64,000 bases of DNA, from NCBI GenBank assembly GCA_965216585.1, contig CBDCGC010000003.1:496001-560000 (forward strand), read 5' to 3'. The position numbers were made by a program, and so were the translations under genes. This document shows positions 1-9,099 of the stretch, piece by piece. The notes under the pieces are model-generated. The model had not been told where the DNA came from. It ran no database searches and worked only from the letters and a program-made list of their open reading frames with translations. The stretch comes from CADEER01 sp965216585. GTDB lineage: Bacteria > Desulfobacterota > Binatia > HRBIN30 > CADEER01. Positions within the stretch are counted from its first letter, which is position 1, and every line of letters starts with the position of its first letter.

Positions 1-1
1 C

Positions 2-373
2 ATCTGCTTTCGCGACAACATCGCCGGTGAGCCCCTCACCTGTGGCCAGCTCCTGCTGATCGGCGGAGTCGGTGCAGAGATGTACAGCCACCGAGGCGCC
101 GAGCTCGACGCCCCCAGCATATCGAGTGCCTGCGGCCGGGCCGCGAATCGCGCACCGGTCAACAGCCTGCCCCTGGCCTTCCCCGCCAAAACGGGAACCG
201 TCCGTCTCGGCCAGTCGTTCGAGCTGTTCAAAGGAGCAGAGACATCCGGAGGGGGCGAGCCGACCCTTCCGCCGCAGATCTTCCCGATGGCTCTGCACGA
301 CATCCATCCAGATGGCTTGCGAGTGCTGCAGCCCGGTTCACCGCACGAGGCGTTCCCACCGGTGCTGCCATGA
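2..373 (+). CDS. C-terminal part of an unrecognised protein, cut by the window edge
   Basis: The frame is open from the first bases and ends at a TGA overlapping the next gene's ATG (ATGA), so this is the last 123 residues of a longer protein. I do not recognise a family. Two cysteines near the visible start and one mid-fragment, with Gly/Pro/Ser-rich sequence and no obvious helix, would suit an exported protein. It sits directly upstream of two genes for exported proteins, each linked by a 4-bp stop/start overlap, so the three are probably co-transcribed. Function unknown; the upstream sequence is needed for identification. Confidence 0.6.
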   Translation: MCFRDNIAGEPLTCGQLLLIGGVGAEMYSHRGAELDAPSISSACGRAANRAPVNSLPLAFPAKTGTVRLGQSFELFKGAETSGGGEPTLPPQIFPMALHDIHPDGLRVLQPGSPHEAFPPVLP

Positions 374-1527
374 AATCGTTGCTCACGTCGCTACTCTTGT
401 TCTTCACCGCCGGGACGACCGCTGCCAGCGCCTTCCTCGGCAGTAATGACGGCGCCCCCGGCGCAACTCTCCTCGTACCCTATTTCGAAGTCGACCTGGC
501 CGACCCAAACGGTCCCAACACGGTCTTTCGCGTCGCCAACGCCACCGTCGGGCACCACATCGCCCACGTCGTTCTGTGGACGGACTGGGGGATCCCCACC
601 TTCGGCTTCGAGATCGAGCTCTTCGGTAACGCTTCGGTCGACATCAACATGCGCGAAGTGTTCTCGGGTCACCTGTCGGGAACCCCAACCATCCTCATCG
701 TGGCCGTCACCAACTACCCAGTTTTCGGGCCCGCATGCTCGCCGCCTTTTCTGTTGCTCGATGAGATCGATCACATCGCCGCTGCCCACACCGGTATGCC
801 TTCACAGAGTTTCGGCAACGAGTGCGCCGGCGCCAACCACGGTGACGACGTCGCCCGCGGATTCATCACCGTCGACATTCTCGACGATTGCACCGACTTG
901 CTGCCGCACGACTCTGGATACTTCGAGCAGGACGGCGATCTCGGTTTCGACAACGCCCTGTGGGGCACCGTAGCCTGGACCAACCGCGGCAACGGCAGCA
1001 GCGCCGGTGCCACGCTGCCGGCGCTCGAGTCCGGCATCATTTTCGGCGGCACCTTCTACGGCACTTTCGCCGACACCGGGGGCGATGATCGCAGGGAGCC
1101 GCTTCCACCCCTGTGGTACGGCGGGTTCTTCAACGACGGCGACCGCAGCAGCGACGTCGTTCTCTGGCGCGAACCTACCGGCGTCGTATCGCCGGTTACC
1201 TGTGGGTTCGAGCCGCCGCAAATCCCACTACAGCAGGGCTTAGTGACGCTTCGCTCGCCGCAGGGCGTCGAATCCGACGTCTCCAACTTCGATCCCTTTC
1301 CTTATGCGGCGAACCGCGTAGCTGTCGACAGCGCCAACCTCCCAGTGCCGAGCTTCGATGTCGGACAAATCCGCTTCGCTCCGCAGCTCTTTCTACCCGG
1401 CGCGGCGACCAGCGGTGCCATCTTCGCAGACGTTCCCCAGGCAGCCATGCTGCTCATCCACGATCTCGGCAACGGCCAGGCGGCGGGTGTCAGCGCCGCC
1501 TCGGACTTCTTCCTCTTCGAGAAATGA
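370..1527 (+). CDS. Secreted protein of unknown function with signal peptide
   Basis: 385 residues. The N-terminus MKSLLTSLLLFFTAGTTAAS is a clear Sec signal peptide (basic residue, hydrophobic core, small residues before the cleavage site). The mature part begins with a Gly/Asn/Asp-rich stretch and a segment containing LLVPYFEVDL, then alternates hydrophobic and polar residues as in a beta-rich domain. At least four cysteines lie in the mature chain, allowing disulfides. No catalytic motif is evident. The start ATG overlaps the preceding stop, and its own TGA overlaps the next ATG, so it is the middle gene of a tightly coupled trio of exported proteins. Function unknown; probably periplasmic or extracellular. 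Confidence 0.75.
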   Translation: MKSLLTSLLLFFTAGTTAASAFLGSNDGAPGATLLVPYFEVDLADPNGPNTVFRVANATVGHHIAHVVLWTDWGIPTFGFEIELFGNASVDINMREVFSGHLSGTPTILIVAVTNYPVFGPACSPPFLLLDEIDHIAAAHTGMPSQSFGNECAGANHGDDVARGFITVDILDDCTDLLPHDSGYFEQDGDLGFDNALWGTVAWTNRGNGSSAGATLPALESGIIFGGTFYGTFADTGGDDRREPLPPLWYGGFFNDGDRSSDVVLWREPTGVVSPVTCGFEPPQIPLQQGLVTLRSPQGVESDVSNFDPFPYAANRVAVDSANLPVPSFDVGQIRFAPQLFLPGAATSGAIFADVPQAAMLLIHDLGNGQAAGVSAASDFFLFEK

Positions 1528-3074
1528 GACGGCGGACCGCACATACCCAGCACCGCATCTGGGCAGGTCTGGCGGCCCTGTCGCTGACCTTTTCCTTCGC
1601 CAGCCTCTACGCGACGCCGCCGGCATCGAACCTGCGCTACCTGTGCAGCGAGGTCGGTGAAGACTGCCCGCGAACGATCGTCGACCCGATCAACGGTTCG
1701 CCGGTCAGGATCTCCACGTCAATCATGGTTCCGGAGGGACAGTGCGACTTCGTCGAGCACGTCGCCGTCGAGATCGAATCGGACCACGCGTGGGTCGGCG
1801 ATCTGCGCGCTACACTGTCACACAACGCGACCAAGAAGAGCGCGGCGCTTCTCGATCGACCCGGGCTGGGCGCCATCGGAGACTTCGGCTGTCCGGGAAT
1901 CGGCATCGATGCGACCTTCTCCGATTCGGCGATCGAGCCGCGCGGCGACGACCTGTGCGCCGCCACCATCCCCGCCATCGACGGCGCGGTGCACTCATCG
2001 CGCTACGCCAGGCACCTGAGAATCGAGCCGGACACGGCGCCTCTTCTCGACGGCTGCGCGTTTGAGCTCTTCGAGGGAGACTTCGTGCCCAACCTGAACA
2101 CGACCATCTCCGAGCCGGCCGGCTGTCCAATGTTCTCGGCAGACGAATTCTCCTGCCTTTTCCGGGGCGGGTTCAACGGCGGTTGCGGCGGCGACGTCAA
2201 CGTCTTCGTCGAGAACTTCAACGGCTCGATCTCGCTCAGCGTAGTCGACCATACGCCTGCCACCTTCGTCGGTCAGGCGACCGGCCCGTACACCGCCGCG
2301 CTCGAGTCGTTCGACGACGGCGCCTTTTCTCAGGTGAGCGGGGATGTCGAGCTCTCCGACATCGGACTCGAAGTCCACAGGGGCTCCCCATGCGCCGGCA
2401 CATGGACGCTTTCCTTCCAAGACTTCGCCAGCCCCAACCGGGGAAGGATCATCGACTGGGCACTGATCATCGATCCGCGCACGACCCCGACCCCGACTCC
2501 GACCGACACACCGACCCGTACTCCGACTCACACACTCACCCGTACTCCGACTCACACACTCACCCGTACTCCGACTCACTCCCCGACACGAACCGACACT
2601 CCTTCACCCACGCCTTCGTTCACCAACACCTTCACGCCGACGCCGAGCACTCCCGCACCGACTGCGACGGCGAGTGCCGTGGCGACGACGCCGGCCGGGA
2701 GCACGGCGTCGCCGACCACTACGCCGACTTCCGGCAGCCCCGGCGCGACGCCAACCGCTACCGCCACTTCGCGCTCGGCGACGCCGGCGATCAGCGCAAC
2801 GGCAACGGCGACGAACCAAACCGCGGCGCCAGCAACCGATACTCCGACACCAGCACTTGCAACCGAGACCCCGGCACCGGCTACCTGTCCCGGCGACTGC
2901 GACGGCGACGGCCAAGTCATGGTCGGCGAGCTGATCCGCGGCGTGCGCATCGCCCTCGGATTGGCCGCGGTCGGCGACTGCCCGAGCTTCGACACCGACG
3001 GCGATGACGAGGTCGGCATCGGCGAGCTCATCGCCGCCGTGCGCAGCGCTCTCGACGGCTGCCCCCAACCCTGA
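1524..3074 (+). CDS. Secreted protein with P-domain-like module, Thr/Pro linker and C-terminal dockerin-like repeat
   Basis: 516 residues from the ATG overlapping the previous stop; the frame extends upstream inside the neighbour, but this ATG directly precedes a signal peptide (residues 1-30). Residues about 35-320 resemble the proprotein-convertase P-domain found on secreted bacterial proteins: DHAWVGDLRATLSH near the start and GTWTLSFQDF followed by a closing strand near the end. Residues about 321-452 are a Thr/Pro/Ala/Ser linker. Residues about 453-516 hold two EF-hand-like calcium loops (CDGDGQVMVGEL and DTDGDDEVGIGEL), each followed by a helix, ending SALDGCP, in the style of a type I dockerin. 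The P-domain assignment is from motif resemblance only. Likely exported; substrate unknown. Confidence 0.72.
   Translation: MRRRTAHTQHRIWAGLAALSLTFSFASLYATPPASNLRYLCSEVGEDCPRTIVDPINGSPVRISTSIMVPEGQCDFVEHVAVEIESDHAWVGDLRATLSHNATKKSAALLDRPGLGAIGDFGCPGIGIDATFSDSAIEPRGDDLCAATIPAIDGAVHSSRYARHLRIEPDTAPLLDGCAFELFEGDFVPNLNTTISEPAGCPMFSADEFSCLFRGGFNGGCGGDVNVFVENFNGSISLSVVDHTPATFVGQATGPYTAALESFDDGAFSQVSGDVELSDIGLEVHRGSPCAGTWTLSFQDFASPNRGRIIDWALIIDPRTTPTPTPTDTPTRTPTHTLTRTPTHTLTRTPTHSPTRTDTPSPTPSFTNTFTPTPSTPAPTATASAVATTPAGSTASPTTTPTSGSPGATPTATATSRSATPAISATATATNQTAAPATDTPTPALATETPAPATCPGDCDGDGQVMVGELIRGVRIALGLAAVGDCPSFDTDGDDEVGIGELIAAVRSALDGCPQP
2515..2579 (+). repeat. 24-bp tandem repeat in the Thr/Pro linker
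   Basis: Two exact 24-bp units (2515-2538 and 2539-2562, beginning CCCGTACTCCGACTCACAC) and a partial third (2563-2579) encode repeats of RTPTHTLT. DNA-level identity rather than only peptide similarity implies recent slippage or unequal exchange within the linker. Confidence 0.9.
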
Positions 3075-3088
3075 GCCAAGCCGCCGGC

Positions 3089-4495
3089 TCAGGCGCCGAG
3101 CATCTGCGCGCAACGTGTGGCCGACAGCGCCGCGGCGTCCATTTGAATGGCGGGAACGTCGGTCGTCTCGCCGACGCAGTACAGTCCGTCCAGGCCGGGC
3201 AGAGCGACCGGTGGCCGGACCTGCGGCGAGATCATGTACTCCGAGCCGTCGGTGGTGGCCCAGCGATCGCTCCACAGCACTTTCTCCGCGAAGTCGGCGT
3301 AAATCTCGCGCAAAATGCGGTCGAACGCCGAGTGAACCTCGGCACAGCGATTGGCATCGCGCACGTCGCGTTGAGGACTCAGGCGCATGACCTGCAAGAC
3401 ATGGCATCCAGCGGGCGCATTGGCCGGAGAATGCTGCGATGCCCACAGCGCGCCGCCACCAAAGGCGCGCGTTGCGCCGATGAGCAAGCGCGTCCAGCCG
3501 GCGAAGGTGTCTTCCTCCCCCGTCTCGCGCAGGCGCGGCAAAGCGCGAAAGGCGTAAGCGGCCGCAATCACGCCGCCGACCACCGACCACGACCTCGCCT
3601 GCTCGACGAGCTTCGCCGGCAGCACCGTCGTATCCAACCAATCGAAGACCTGCCAGAGGGGAGCATTCAACACGACGTTCGCCGCCGCTAGACGCCCCAC
3701 GCCACCGGGCTCGCGCACCTCGACGCCGGCAACGCGCCGGCCGTCGCGGCGCAGGCCGATGACTTCGCGAGCGAGGCGCACCTCGGCGCCCGCCGCCTTT
3801 GCCGCCGCGCAGATGGCACGCGGCAGAGCTCGTACGCCGCCGCATGAGTTCGCCCCCGCCGCCGTCGCCAAGGGGCGCGGTGCCTGCGGGTCGATGCGCG
3901 CCAGACCGATGCACTCCGCCATGCTGGCGTTGTCTGGGTCATAGGTGCCAAAGAGCATCGCATTGCGGCAGAAACCCGACATCACATCGGCATCGCCGGT
4001 GAAGCGCGGCAGCGCGTCACGCACGGCGACGTGACGCAGGCCCTCGACCTCTTCATTCGACAGAACCGCCAGGCGCTGCCACAACTGGCACAACCGCTCG
4101 TATCCCCGCGCATCGAGACCGAGGACCGTTTCGACGTCGTCGAGGTAGGCTCGCGCGGGCCGGCGATCGGGATAGGGAAAGGACAGTCGGCGGCCGCCCT
4201 CCCCCTCGGCAAAGAGGCGCAGCACCTGTGCGGCAGGGATTCGCGACGAGACGAAGGACGTCGCTCCGGCGAGCTCGAGCGCCTTGCTCAAATAGACATC
4301 CGGCCAAAGATAGGCGCCGTCATCGACGACGAAACCGTCGATCTCGCGCGAGCGCAGGCGGCCGCCGACATCGCTGCCTCGTTCCAGCACGACGACCCGC
4401 GCGCCCTTGCGCGCCAACATCGCGGCCACCAGCAAACCGCCCAGACCGGCGCCGACGACGGCCACGTCGAAGGACTCCTGGCCTCCGGCGGGCAT
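3089..4495 (-). CDS. Phytoene desaturase-like FAD-dependent oxidoreductase
   Basis: 468 residues. Residues 10-47 form a Rossmann FAD-binding site (VAVVGAGLGGLLVAAML, then an acidic residue in VVLERG and the GGRLRS motif), typical of the CrtI / retinol saturase / amine oxidase-like superfamily. The C-terminal part has the second FAD motif (GLYCVGETTDVPAIQMDAAA). Members desaturate, saturate or isomerise carotenoids and other lipids; the substrate here cannot be read from sequence. It follows an acyl-CoA synthetase gene with a 5-bp gap on the same strand, so a lipid-related job is a reasonable inference. It converges with the secreted-protein gene at 3074, and the two stop codons lie in the arms of a 6-bp inverted repeat (3072-3091). 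Confidence 0.85.
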   Translation of the reverse strand: MPAGGQESFDVAVVGAGLGGLLVAAMLARKGARVVVLERGSDVGGRLRSREIDGFVVDDGAYLWPDVYLSKALELAGATSFVSSRIPAAQVLRLFAEGEGGRRLSFPYPDRRPARAYLDDVETVLGLDARGYERLCQLWQRLAVLSNEEVEGLRHVAVRDALPRFTGDADVMSGFCRNAMLFGTYDPDNASMAECIGLARIDPQAPRPLATAAGANSCGGVRALPRAICAAAKAAGAEVRLAREVIGLRRDGRRVAGVEVREPGGVGRLAAANVVLNAPLWQVFDWLDTTVLPAKLVEQARSWSVVGGVIAAAYAFRALPRLRETGEEDTFAGWTRLLIGATRAFGGGALWASQHSPANAPAGCHVLQVMRLSPQRDVRDANRCAEVHSAFDRILREIYADFAEKVLWSDRWATTDGSEYMISPQVRPPVALPGLDGLYCVGETTDVPAIQMDAAALSATRCAQMLGA

Positions 4496-4500
4496 GCTGT

Positions 4501-6324
4501 CTATCGGTCGAGCAGTTGTGCGCGCTCGGCCTTGGCAAAGGCGGCTCGCATTCGCTCGAAGTCGGCGGCCTCGAACCGGCGGAACGATCGATCACCGCGC
4601 TCGCGAAAGAAGATCGGCTGGTCCGGCAGCCGCCGGCGATCGAAGTGGCACTGTTTCAGGTTGCGCACCAATACCTTTTGCGTCTGCGTGTATTCGAATT
4701 CATCGACGACGCGAACGAAATCGGGAAACCACTTGCGATCCATGCTCGCTTCGTTCACCTGCGCATCACACCAGGCGAAGAACGCCTCGGGATCGAAGGT
4801 CGCGCCGGCGCGCATCTTCAGGGCCGCCATCACCAACTCGTCGGAAACCACGCAGGGCACCCCATAGGCAACGGCCAACGCGACATCCGGATGCTCGCTC
4901 AACAGTCGGCCGACCTGTCCGGCAGAGAAATTCTCACCGTCCTTGCGGATCCAATCATCGGTGCGGCCATCAAAATAGAGAAAGCGCTTGCCGTCGCTCT
5001 CGAGAATGTGACCCAGGTCGCCGGAGTGGTAGACGCCGTCGCGAAACTTCTCCGACGTCGCCTTGTCGTTGTCGAAATACCCTTGAAAGAGCGACGCGTC
5101 TTCGGCGACGCGGCAAATCTCGCCGACGCACGCGTCGTAGTTGAGCAGCTCACCGTTGGCGCCGAGCTCGGCCGGCGGACACACCTCCCCCTTCTCGTTC
5201 AGGATCTTCACCGCATCGTCGGTGATCTCGCCGACCGTACCGCGCGGGTCGCCCTTGCGGCGGAAGGTGCTGATCGCCGCTTCCGTCGAGCCATAGAGCT
5301 CGAACATGTCCTCGAGACCGAGCCAGCGGGTGAAGCGGTCGATGTCGGGAGGCGACGCGCCATTGCCGACGGCAAAGCGCAGGTGGTTGTCGGGGTGATT
5401 GGCGACCTCGGCGATGATCTTGGCCTCTTCGGAGCCGTATTGTTTTTCGATGGCGCCGAGAACGTAGTGCACCGGTTCGCCGACGTAGTTCCACATCGTC
5501 ACGCCGTGCGCGAGAATGTCGGGAACGAAGCGGCTGGCGGAGAAACGCTCGCGAATCGCCATGCTGCCGCCGGCCCAGAGCGCCGGCATGAAACCGACGA
5601 AGATCGAATTCGAATGAAAGAGCGGCATGCAGGCGTAGCCACGGTCGTTCGTGGTGATGTCGAGCCCATCGGAGACCGCTGCGCCGATGAAACACAGCTT
5701 CATGTGGTTGTTGTTGATCCCCTTGGGTAGCCCCGTCGTCCCCGAGGTGTAGATCACCATCAGGTTGGTCTCCATCGCGACGTCGACCGTCGGTGCATCG
5801 AGCGAGGAATCGGCAGCGCCTACTTCGCTCTCCAGACAGCGACGCAAGTCGGCGGCGCCGTCGACCGATCCCCCCTGCGTCGGCAGGATGAGGAGGTTCT
5901 CCGCCGCAACCGTTTCGAGGCGGTCGCGAACCTTCTCGACCTCGGCGTAGAGTTTTTCATCGACGACGAGAACCCGTGCTCGCGATTGGTTGATGACGCC
6001 GGCGAGAACGTCTCCGCGCAGTCCCGTGTTGATGCCGAAGAGCGTCAGCCCTCCGTAAGCACAGCCGCCAAAGAGCGCCAGTAGCTCGAGGTGGTTCTCC
6101 AGCAACATGGCGACGTGTCCCGGTTGGTCGTCGCCGATGGTCCCCAGCCGGCCATGCAGAAAACGCGCCATGCGAACGCATTCGTGGCGAAATTGTGCAT
6201 AGGTCCACGAACGTTCGTCGTGGACCAGCAACACCTTGTTCGCCAGCTCGGGGTGCGCCGCCCGCGCCTCGATCTGGGCTGCTACCGTAAAATCCGTCTC
6301 GATCTGAACTCTCGACTCCGACAC
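4501..6324 (-). CDS. Fatty-acyl-CoA synthetase-like AMP-forming ligase
   Basis: 607 residues, GTG start with a good ribosome site (GGGGGAG, 4 nt upstream). The ANL-superfamily core is intact: AMP-binding P-loop YTSGTTGLPKG at residues 192-202, an A5-like motif LYGSTEA, and the A7/A8 region YHSGDLG followed by GRTDDWIRKDGENFS. Length and order suit long-chain acyl-CoA synthetases and bacterial FATP-like proteins, which activate carboxylic acids with ATP and CoA. Co-directional with the CrtI-like oxidoreductase 5 bp downstream; divergent from the molybdopterin enzyme across a 146-bp gap. Chain-length specificity cannot be inferred. Probably cytosolic or membrane-associated. Confidence 0.9.
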   Translation of the reverse strand: MSESRVQIETDFTVAAQIEARAAHPELANKVLLVHDERSWTYAQFRHECVRMARFLHGRLGTIGDDQPGHVAMLLENHLELLALFGGCAYGGLTLFGINTGLRGDVLAGVINQSRARVLVVDEKLYAEVEKVRDRLETVAAENLLILPTQGGSVDGAADLRRCLESEVGAADSSLDAPTVDVAMETNLMVIYTSGTTGLPKGINNNHMKLCFIGAAVSDGLDITTNDRGYACMPLFHSNSIFVGFMPALWAGGSMAIRERFSASRFVPDILAHGVTMWNYVGEPVHYVLGAIEKQYGSEEAKIIAEVANHPDNHLRFAVGNGASPPDIDRFTRWLGLEDMFELYGSTEAAISTFRRKGDPRGTVGEITDDAVKILNEKGEVCPPAELGANGELLNYDACVGEICRVAEDASLFQGYFDNDKATSEKFRDGVYHSGDLGHILESDGKRFLYFDGRTDDWIRKDGENFSAGQVGRLLSEHPDVALAVAYGVPCVVSDELVMAALKMRAGATFDPEAFFAWCDAQVNEASMDRKWFPDFVRVVDEFEYTQTQKVLVRNLKQCHFDRRRLPDQPIFFRERGDRSFRRFEAADFERMRAAFAKAERAQLLDR

Positions 6325-6384
6325 GATACTCCCCCATTTGAAGTAGACACGGAAACTCCTATCTCATAGCAGCCGGTTGCGGCC

Positions 6385-6397
6385 GTCAATACTTGAC
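6385..6397. promoter_or_regulatory. 13-bp palindrome in a divergent promoter region
   Basis: GTCAA-TAC-TTGAC lies between the divergent acyl-CoA synthetase and molybdopterin oxidoreductase genes. Perfect 5-bp arms and central placement would suit a dimeric repressor such as a TetR-family lipid regulator, but the arms are short and chance cannot be excluded. Confidence 0.3.
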
Positions 6398-6470
6398 CGC
6401 GACCGTAAACCGTTCTCAGATCCACCACGGCCGATTCGATTCCGGTTCTCGGCCTCAGAGAAGGAACACC

Positions 6471-8693
6471 ATGACTGACACACACTACCGGATCTGTCCG
6501 TTCTGCGAGGCGACCTGCGGCCTCGCCATCACCACTGCCGGCGAGCGCGTCACCGGCGTGCGCGGCGACGAAGAAGACGTCTTCAGCAGTGGTTTCATCT
6601 GCCCCAAGGGGCCGGCCATCGCCGAGCTTCACGCCGACCCCGATCGGCTGCGCCGGCCATTGATCAAGCGCGGCGGCCAACACCAACCGGCGAGCTGGGA
6701 GGAAGCGTTCTCCGAGATCGAGCGACGACTGCCGCCGCTCATCGCCAAACACGGCAGCGGCGCCGTCGGTGTCTACCTCGGCAATCCCAGTGTGCACAAC
6801 TGGAGCCTGGCGCTCTACGCCCGCGTCCTGTTGCGGGCGCTGCAAACGCCACACGTCTATTCGGCCAGCACCGTCGACCAGATCCCCAAGCAACTCGCCT
6901 CGGGGCTGATGTTTGGCTCCTACGCCACGATCGCGGTGCCCGACATCGACCGCTGTGACTACATGTTGATTCTCGGCGGCAACCCCTTCGAATCGAACGG
7001 ATCGCTGTGGACGGTGCCCGATTTCCCCGGACGCCTGCGCGCCATGCAGCAGCGCGGCGGAAGATGTGTCGTCATCGATCCGAAGCGAACGCGAACCGCG
7101 GCGGCCGCCGATCGTCACTACTTCATCCAACCAGGCACCGACGCGCTGCTGCTGGCAGCGATTGCCCACACTCTCTTCGCAGAAGATCTCACCAACCTCG
7201 GTGATCTCGAAGCGCACGTGAGCGGCGTCGCCGAGGCGCGCGCCGCCCTGGCACCGTTCTCCGCCGAGAGCGTCGCCGCCACCTGCGGCATCGCCGCTGG
7301 CGAGATCCTCGCCATGGCGCGCGATCTGGCGGCGGCACCGCACGCCGTCGTCTACGGCCGCATCGGCACGTGCACTCAGGCCTTCGGTACCCTCGCCAGT
7401 TGGCTGGTCGACCTCTGCAACGTCCTTACCGGCAATCTCGACCGCCCCGGCGGTGCGCTCTTTCCGCTGGCCGCGGCGTTCTCTGCCGGCGGCAAACCCG
7501 GCATCGGACGCGGCGTGCAGACCGGCAGGAGACACAGCCGCGTCCGCGGCGCGCCCGAGGTGATGGGTGAGTTCCCCTGCTCATGCCTGGCCGAGGAAAT
7601 CGAAACGCCGGGCGACGGCCAGTTGCGCGCGCTCATCACCATCGCCGGCAATCCGGTGCTCTCGACGCCCAACGGCGAACGACTCGACAAGGCGATGCGC
7701 GAACTCGACTTCACGGTCAGCCTCGACATCTACCTCAATGAGACGACGCGCCACGCCGACGTCATCCTGCCCGGACTCTCGCCACTCGAGCAGAGCCACT
7801 TCGACACCGCCTTTCCCGCCTTCGGCTACCGCAACGCGGTGCGCTATTCGCCGCCTGTCTTTGCCGCGCCGGGTGAGCGGCCGGGAGAATGGCAGACGCT
7901 CCTGCGGCTGACCTCGCTGCTTGCCGCCGACGCCGCTGCGGCGTCGGTCGAGGACCTCGACGACTTCGTCCTCGCCACCAGTCTGCAGCGCTACTTGCGC
8001 ACTCCGTCGAAAATCGAAGGTCGCGAGGAAGGCGAAATCCTCGCCGCACTCGGCGAGCGCCGCGGTCCCGAGCGCTTGCTCGACCTGGCGCTGCGCGCCG
8101 GACCCTACGGCGACGGCTTCGAGGACAAAGCGGACGGCCTGTCGCTCGACCGCTTGCTGGCACATCCACACGGCATCGACCTCGGACCGCTGCAGCCGCG
8201 CGTCCCCGAAGTGTTGAAGACGCCGACCGGCAAGATCGAGCTGGCGCCGCCGCAGCTCGTCGACGATCTGCCGCGCCTGCAAGCGCGCATCGGTCATGCC
8301 AGCGAGTCGCTGCGACTGATCGGCCGCCGCCACCTGCGCTCCAACAACTCCTGGCTGCACAACCTGCCCAAGCTGACCAGCGGCCGCCCGCTGTGCACGC
8401 TGCAGATCCACCCCGACGACGCAGGCCGACTGGCGCTGCAAGATGGTCGCGCCGCATTGGTGACGTCGCGCGCCGGAACCGTCGAAGTTCCCGTCGAGGT
8501 CACGGCCGACATCATGCCCGGCGTCGTCAGCATGCCGCACGGCTGGGGGCACGACCGCGAGGGCGCTCACCTATCGGTCGCGCGCGATCGCCCGGGCGTC
8601 AATTGCAACATCCTCGCCGACGAACGAGAGCTCGATCCGTTGTCCGGCAACGCCGTGCTCAACGGCATCCCCGTCACCATTCGCGCCGCGTGA
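6471..8693 (+). CDS. Molybdopterin-dependent oxidoreductase, formate dehydrogenase / DMSO reductase superfamily
   Basis: 740 residues from an ATG preceded by AGAGAAGGAAC; the frame opens further upstream, but this start puts the conserved N-terminus first. Cys9-X2-Cys12-X3-Cys16-X27-Cys44 is the N-terminal [4Fe-4S] motif, followed by CPKG as in formate dehydrogenase-type enzymes. The molybdopterin region includes LILGGNPFESNGS and VVIDPKRTRTAAAAD. The C-terminal third (from about residue 600) is the molydopterin dinucleotide-binding beta-barrel with IHPDDAGRLALQDG and MPHGWGH. No in-frame TGA that could encode selenocysteine is present, and no electron-transfer subunit gene adjoins, so the physiological donor is unknown. 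Catalysis likely cytosolic, as no Tat signal is seen. Confidence 0.9.
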   Translation: MTDTHYRICPFCEATCGLAITTAGERVTGVRGDEEDVFSSGFICPKGPAIAELHADPDRLRRPLIKRGGQHQPASWEEAFSEIERRLPPLIAKHGSGAVGVYLGNPSVHNWSLALYARVLLRALQTPHVYSASTVDQIPKQLASGLMFGSYATIAVPDIDRCDYMLILGGNPFESNGSLWTVPDFPGRLRAMQQRGGRCVVIDPKRTRTAAAADRHYFIQPGTDALLLAAIAHTLFAEDLTNLGDLEAHVSGVAEARAALAPFSAESVAATCGIAAGEILAMARDLAAAPHAVVYGRIGTCTQAFGTLASWLVDLCNVLTGNLDRPGGALFPLAAAFSAGGKPGIGRGVQTGRRHSRVRGAPEVMGEFPCSCLAEEIETPGDGQLRALITIAGNPVLSTPNGERLDKAMRELDFTVSLDIYLNETTRHADVILPGLSPLEQSHFDTAFPAFGYRNAVRYSPPVFAAPGERPGEWQTLLRLTSLLAADAAAASVEDLDDFVLATSLQRYLRTPSKIEGREEGEILAALGERRGPERLLDLALRAGPYGDGFEDKADGLSLDRLLAHPHGIDLGPLQPRVPEVLKTPTGKIELAPPQLVDDLPRLQARIGHASESLRLIGRRHLRSNNSWLHNLPKLTSGRPLCTLQIHPDDAGRLALQDGRAALVTSRAGTVEVPVEVTADIMPGVVSMPHGWGHDREGAHLSVARDRPGVNCNILADERELDPLSGNAVLNGIPVTIRAA

Positions 8694-9073
8694 TCCGACG
8701 CTCGCCCGCCGGCAATGTCCGGGCTTTCCGGGTTGACGTCCACCTGACGCGTGCGCGGGATGACGACGAGATCCATGTCTTCCATCGGAATGGCTCCGAG
8801 CAAGACCTCGTCACCCATGACGACGGCACCGGTATAGCCTACTCGGTTCTTGAATCTCACTTCGATCGGACCGACGTAGGGCACTCGGTGCTTGGAGCCA
8901 TCGGCGAGCGTGAGGGTCTTGGTGCCACAGGGCTCGAGCCCGAGGGCAGACGACATCGACGGCGGTATGCAGAGAAACACCGACCCCGTGTCGGCAAGTG
9001 CAACTACCGACAGTGCGTCGAGATCCGGACGCCGCGGATTCCGCAACTCCAGATGCGTATCTACTAGACCCAT
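8567..9073 (-). CDS. Clan AA retropepsin-like aspartic protease
   Basis: 168 residues from the ATG beginning MGLVDTHLEL, 26 bp after the BatD/E stop. Residues 26-32 (ALADTGS) carry the Asp-Thr-Gly catalytic triad of retroviral-type aspartyl proteases, followed by a flap-like strand and the closing LLGAIPMEDMDLVVIP segment common to bacterial clan AA proteins of about 120-140 residues. These act as dimers; cellular substrates are generally unknown. The last 30-40 residues look unlike the family and overlap the end of the convergent molybdopterin gene by 127 bp, so they may be a read-through tail. Possibly expressed with the Bat operon upstream. Confidence 0.75.
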   Translation of the reverse strand: MGLVDTHLELRNPRRPDLDALSVVALADTGSVFLCIPPSMSSALGLEPCGTKTLTLADGSKHRVPYVGPIEVRFKNRVGYTGAVVMGDEVLLGAIPMEDMDLVVIPRTRQVDVNPESPDIAGGRASDHAARMVTGMPLSTALPDNGSSSRSSARMLQLTPGRSRATDR

Positions 9074-9099
9074 AGCAATAGTGTATACGGGCACTCCGA

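Noticed and set aside
3072..3091. Intrinsic terminator between the convergent genes at 3074 and 3089
   Set aside because: TGAGCC and GGCTCA form a 6-bp stem made of the two stop codons, but no T-run follows on either side.
6471..8693. Selenocysteine in the molybdopterin enzyme
   Set aside because: The frame contains no internal TGA.
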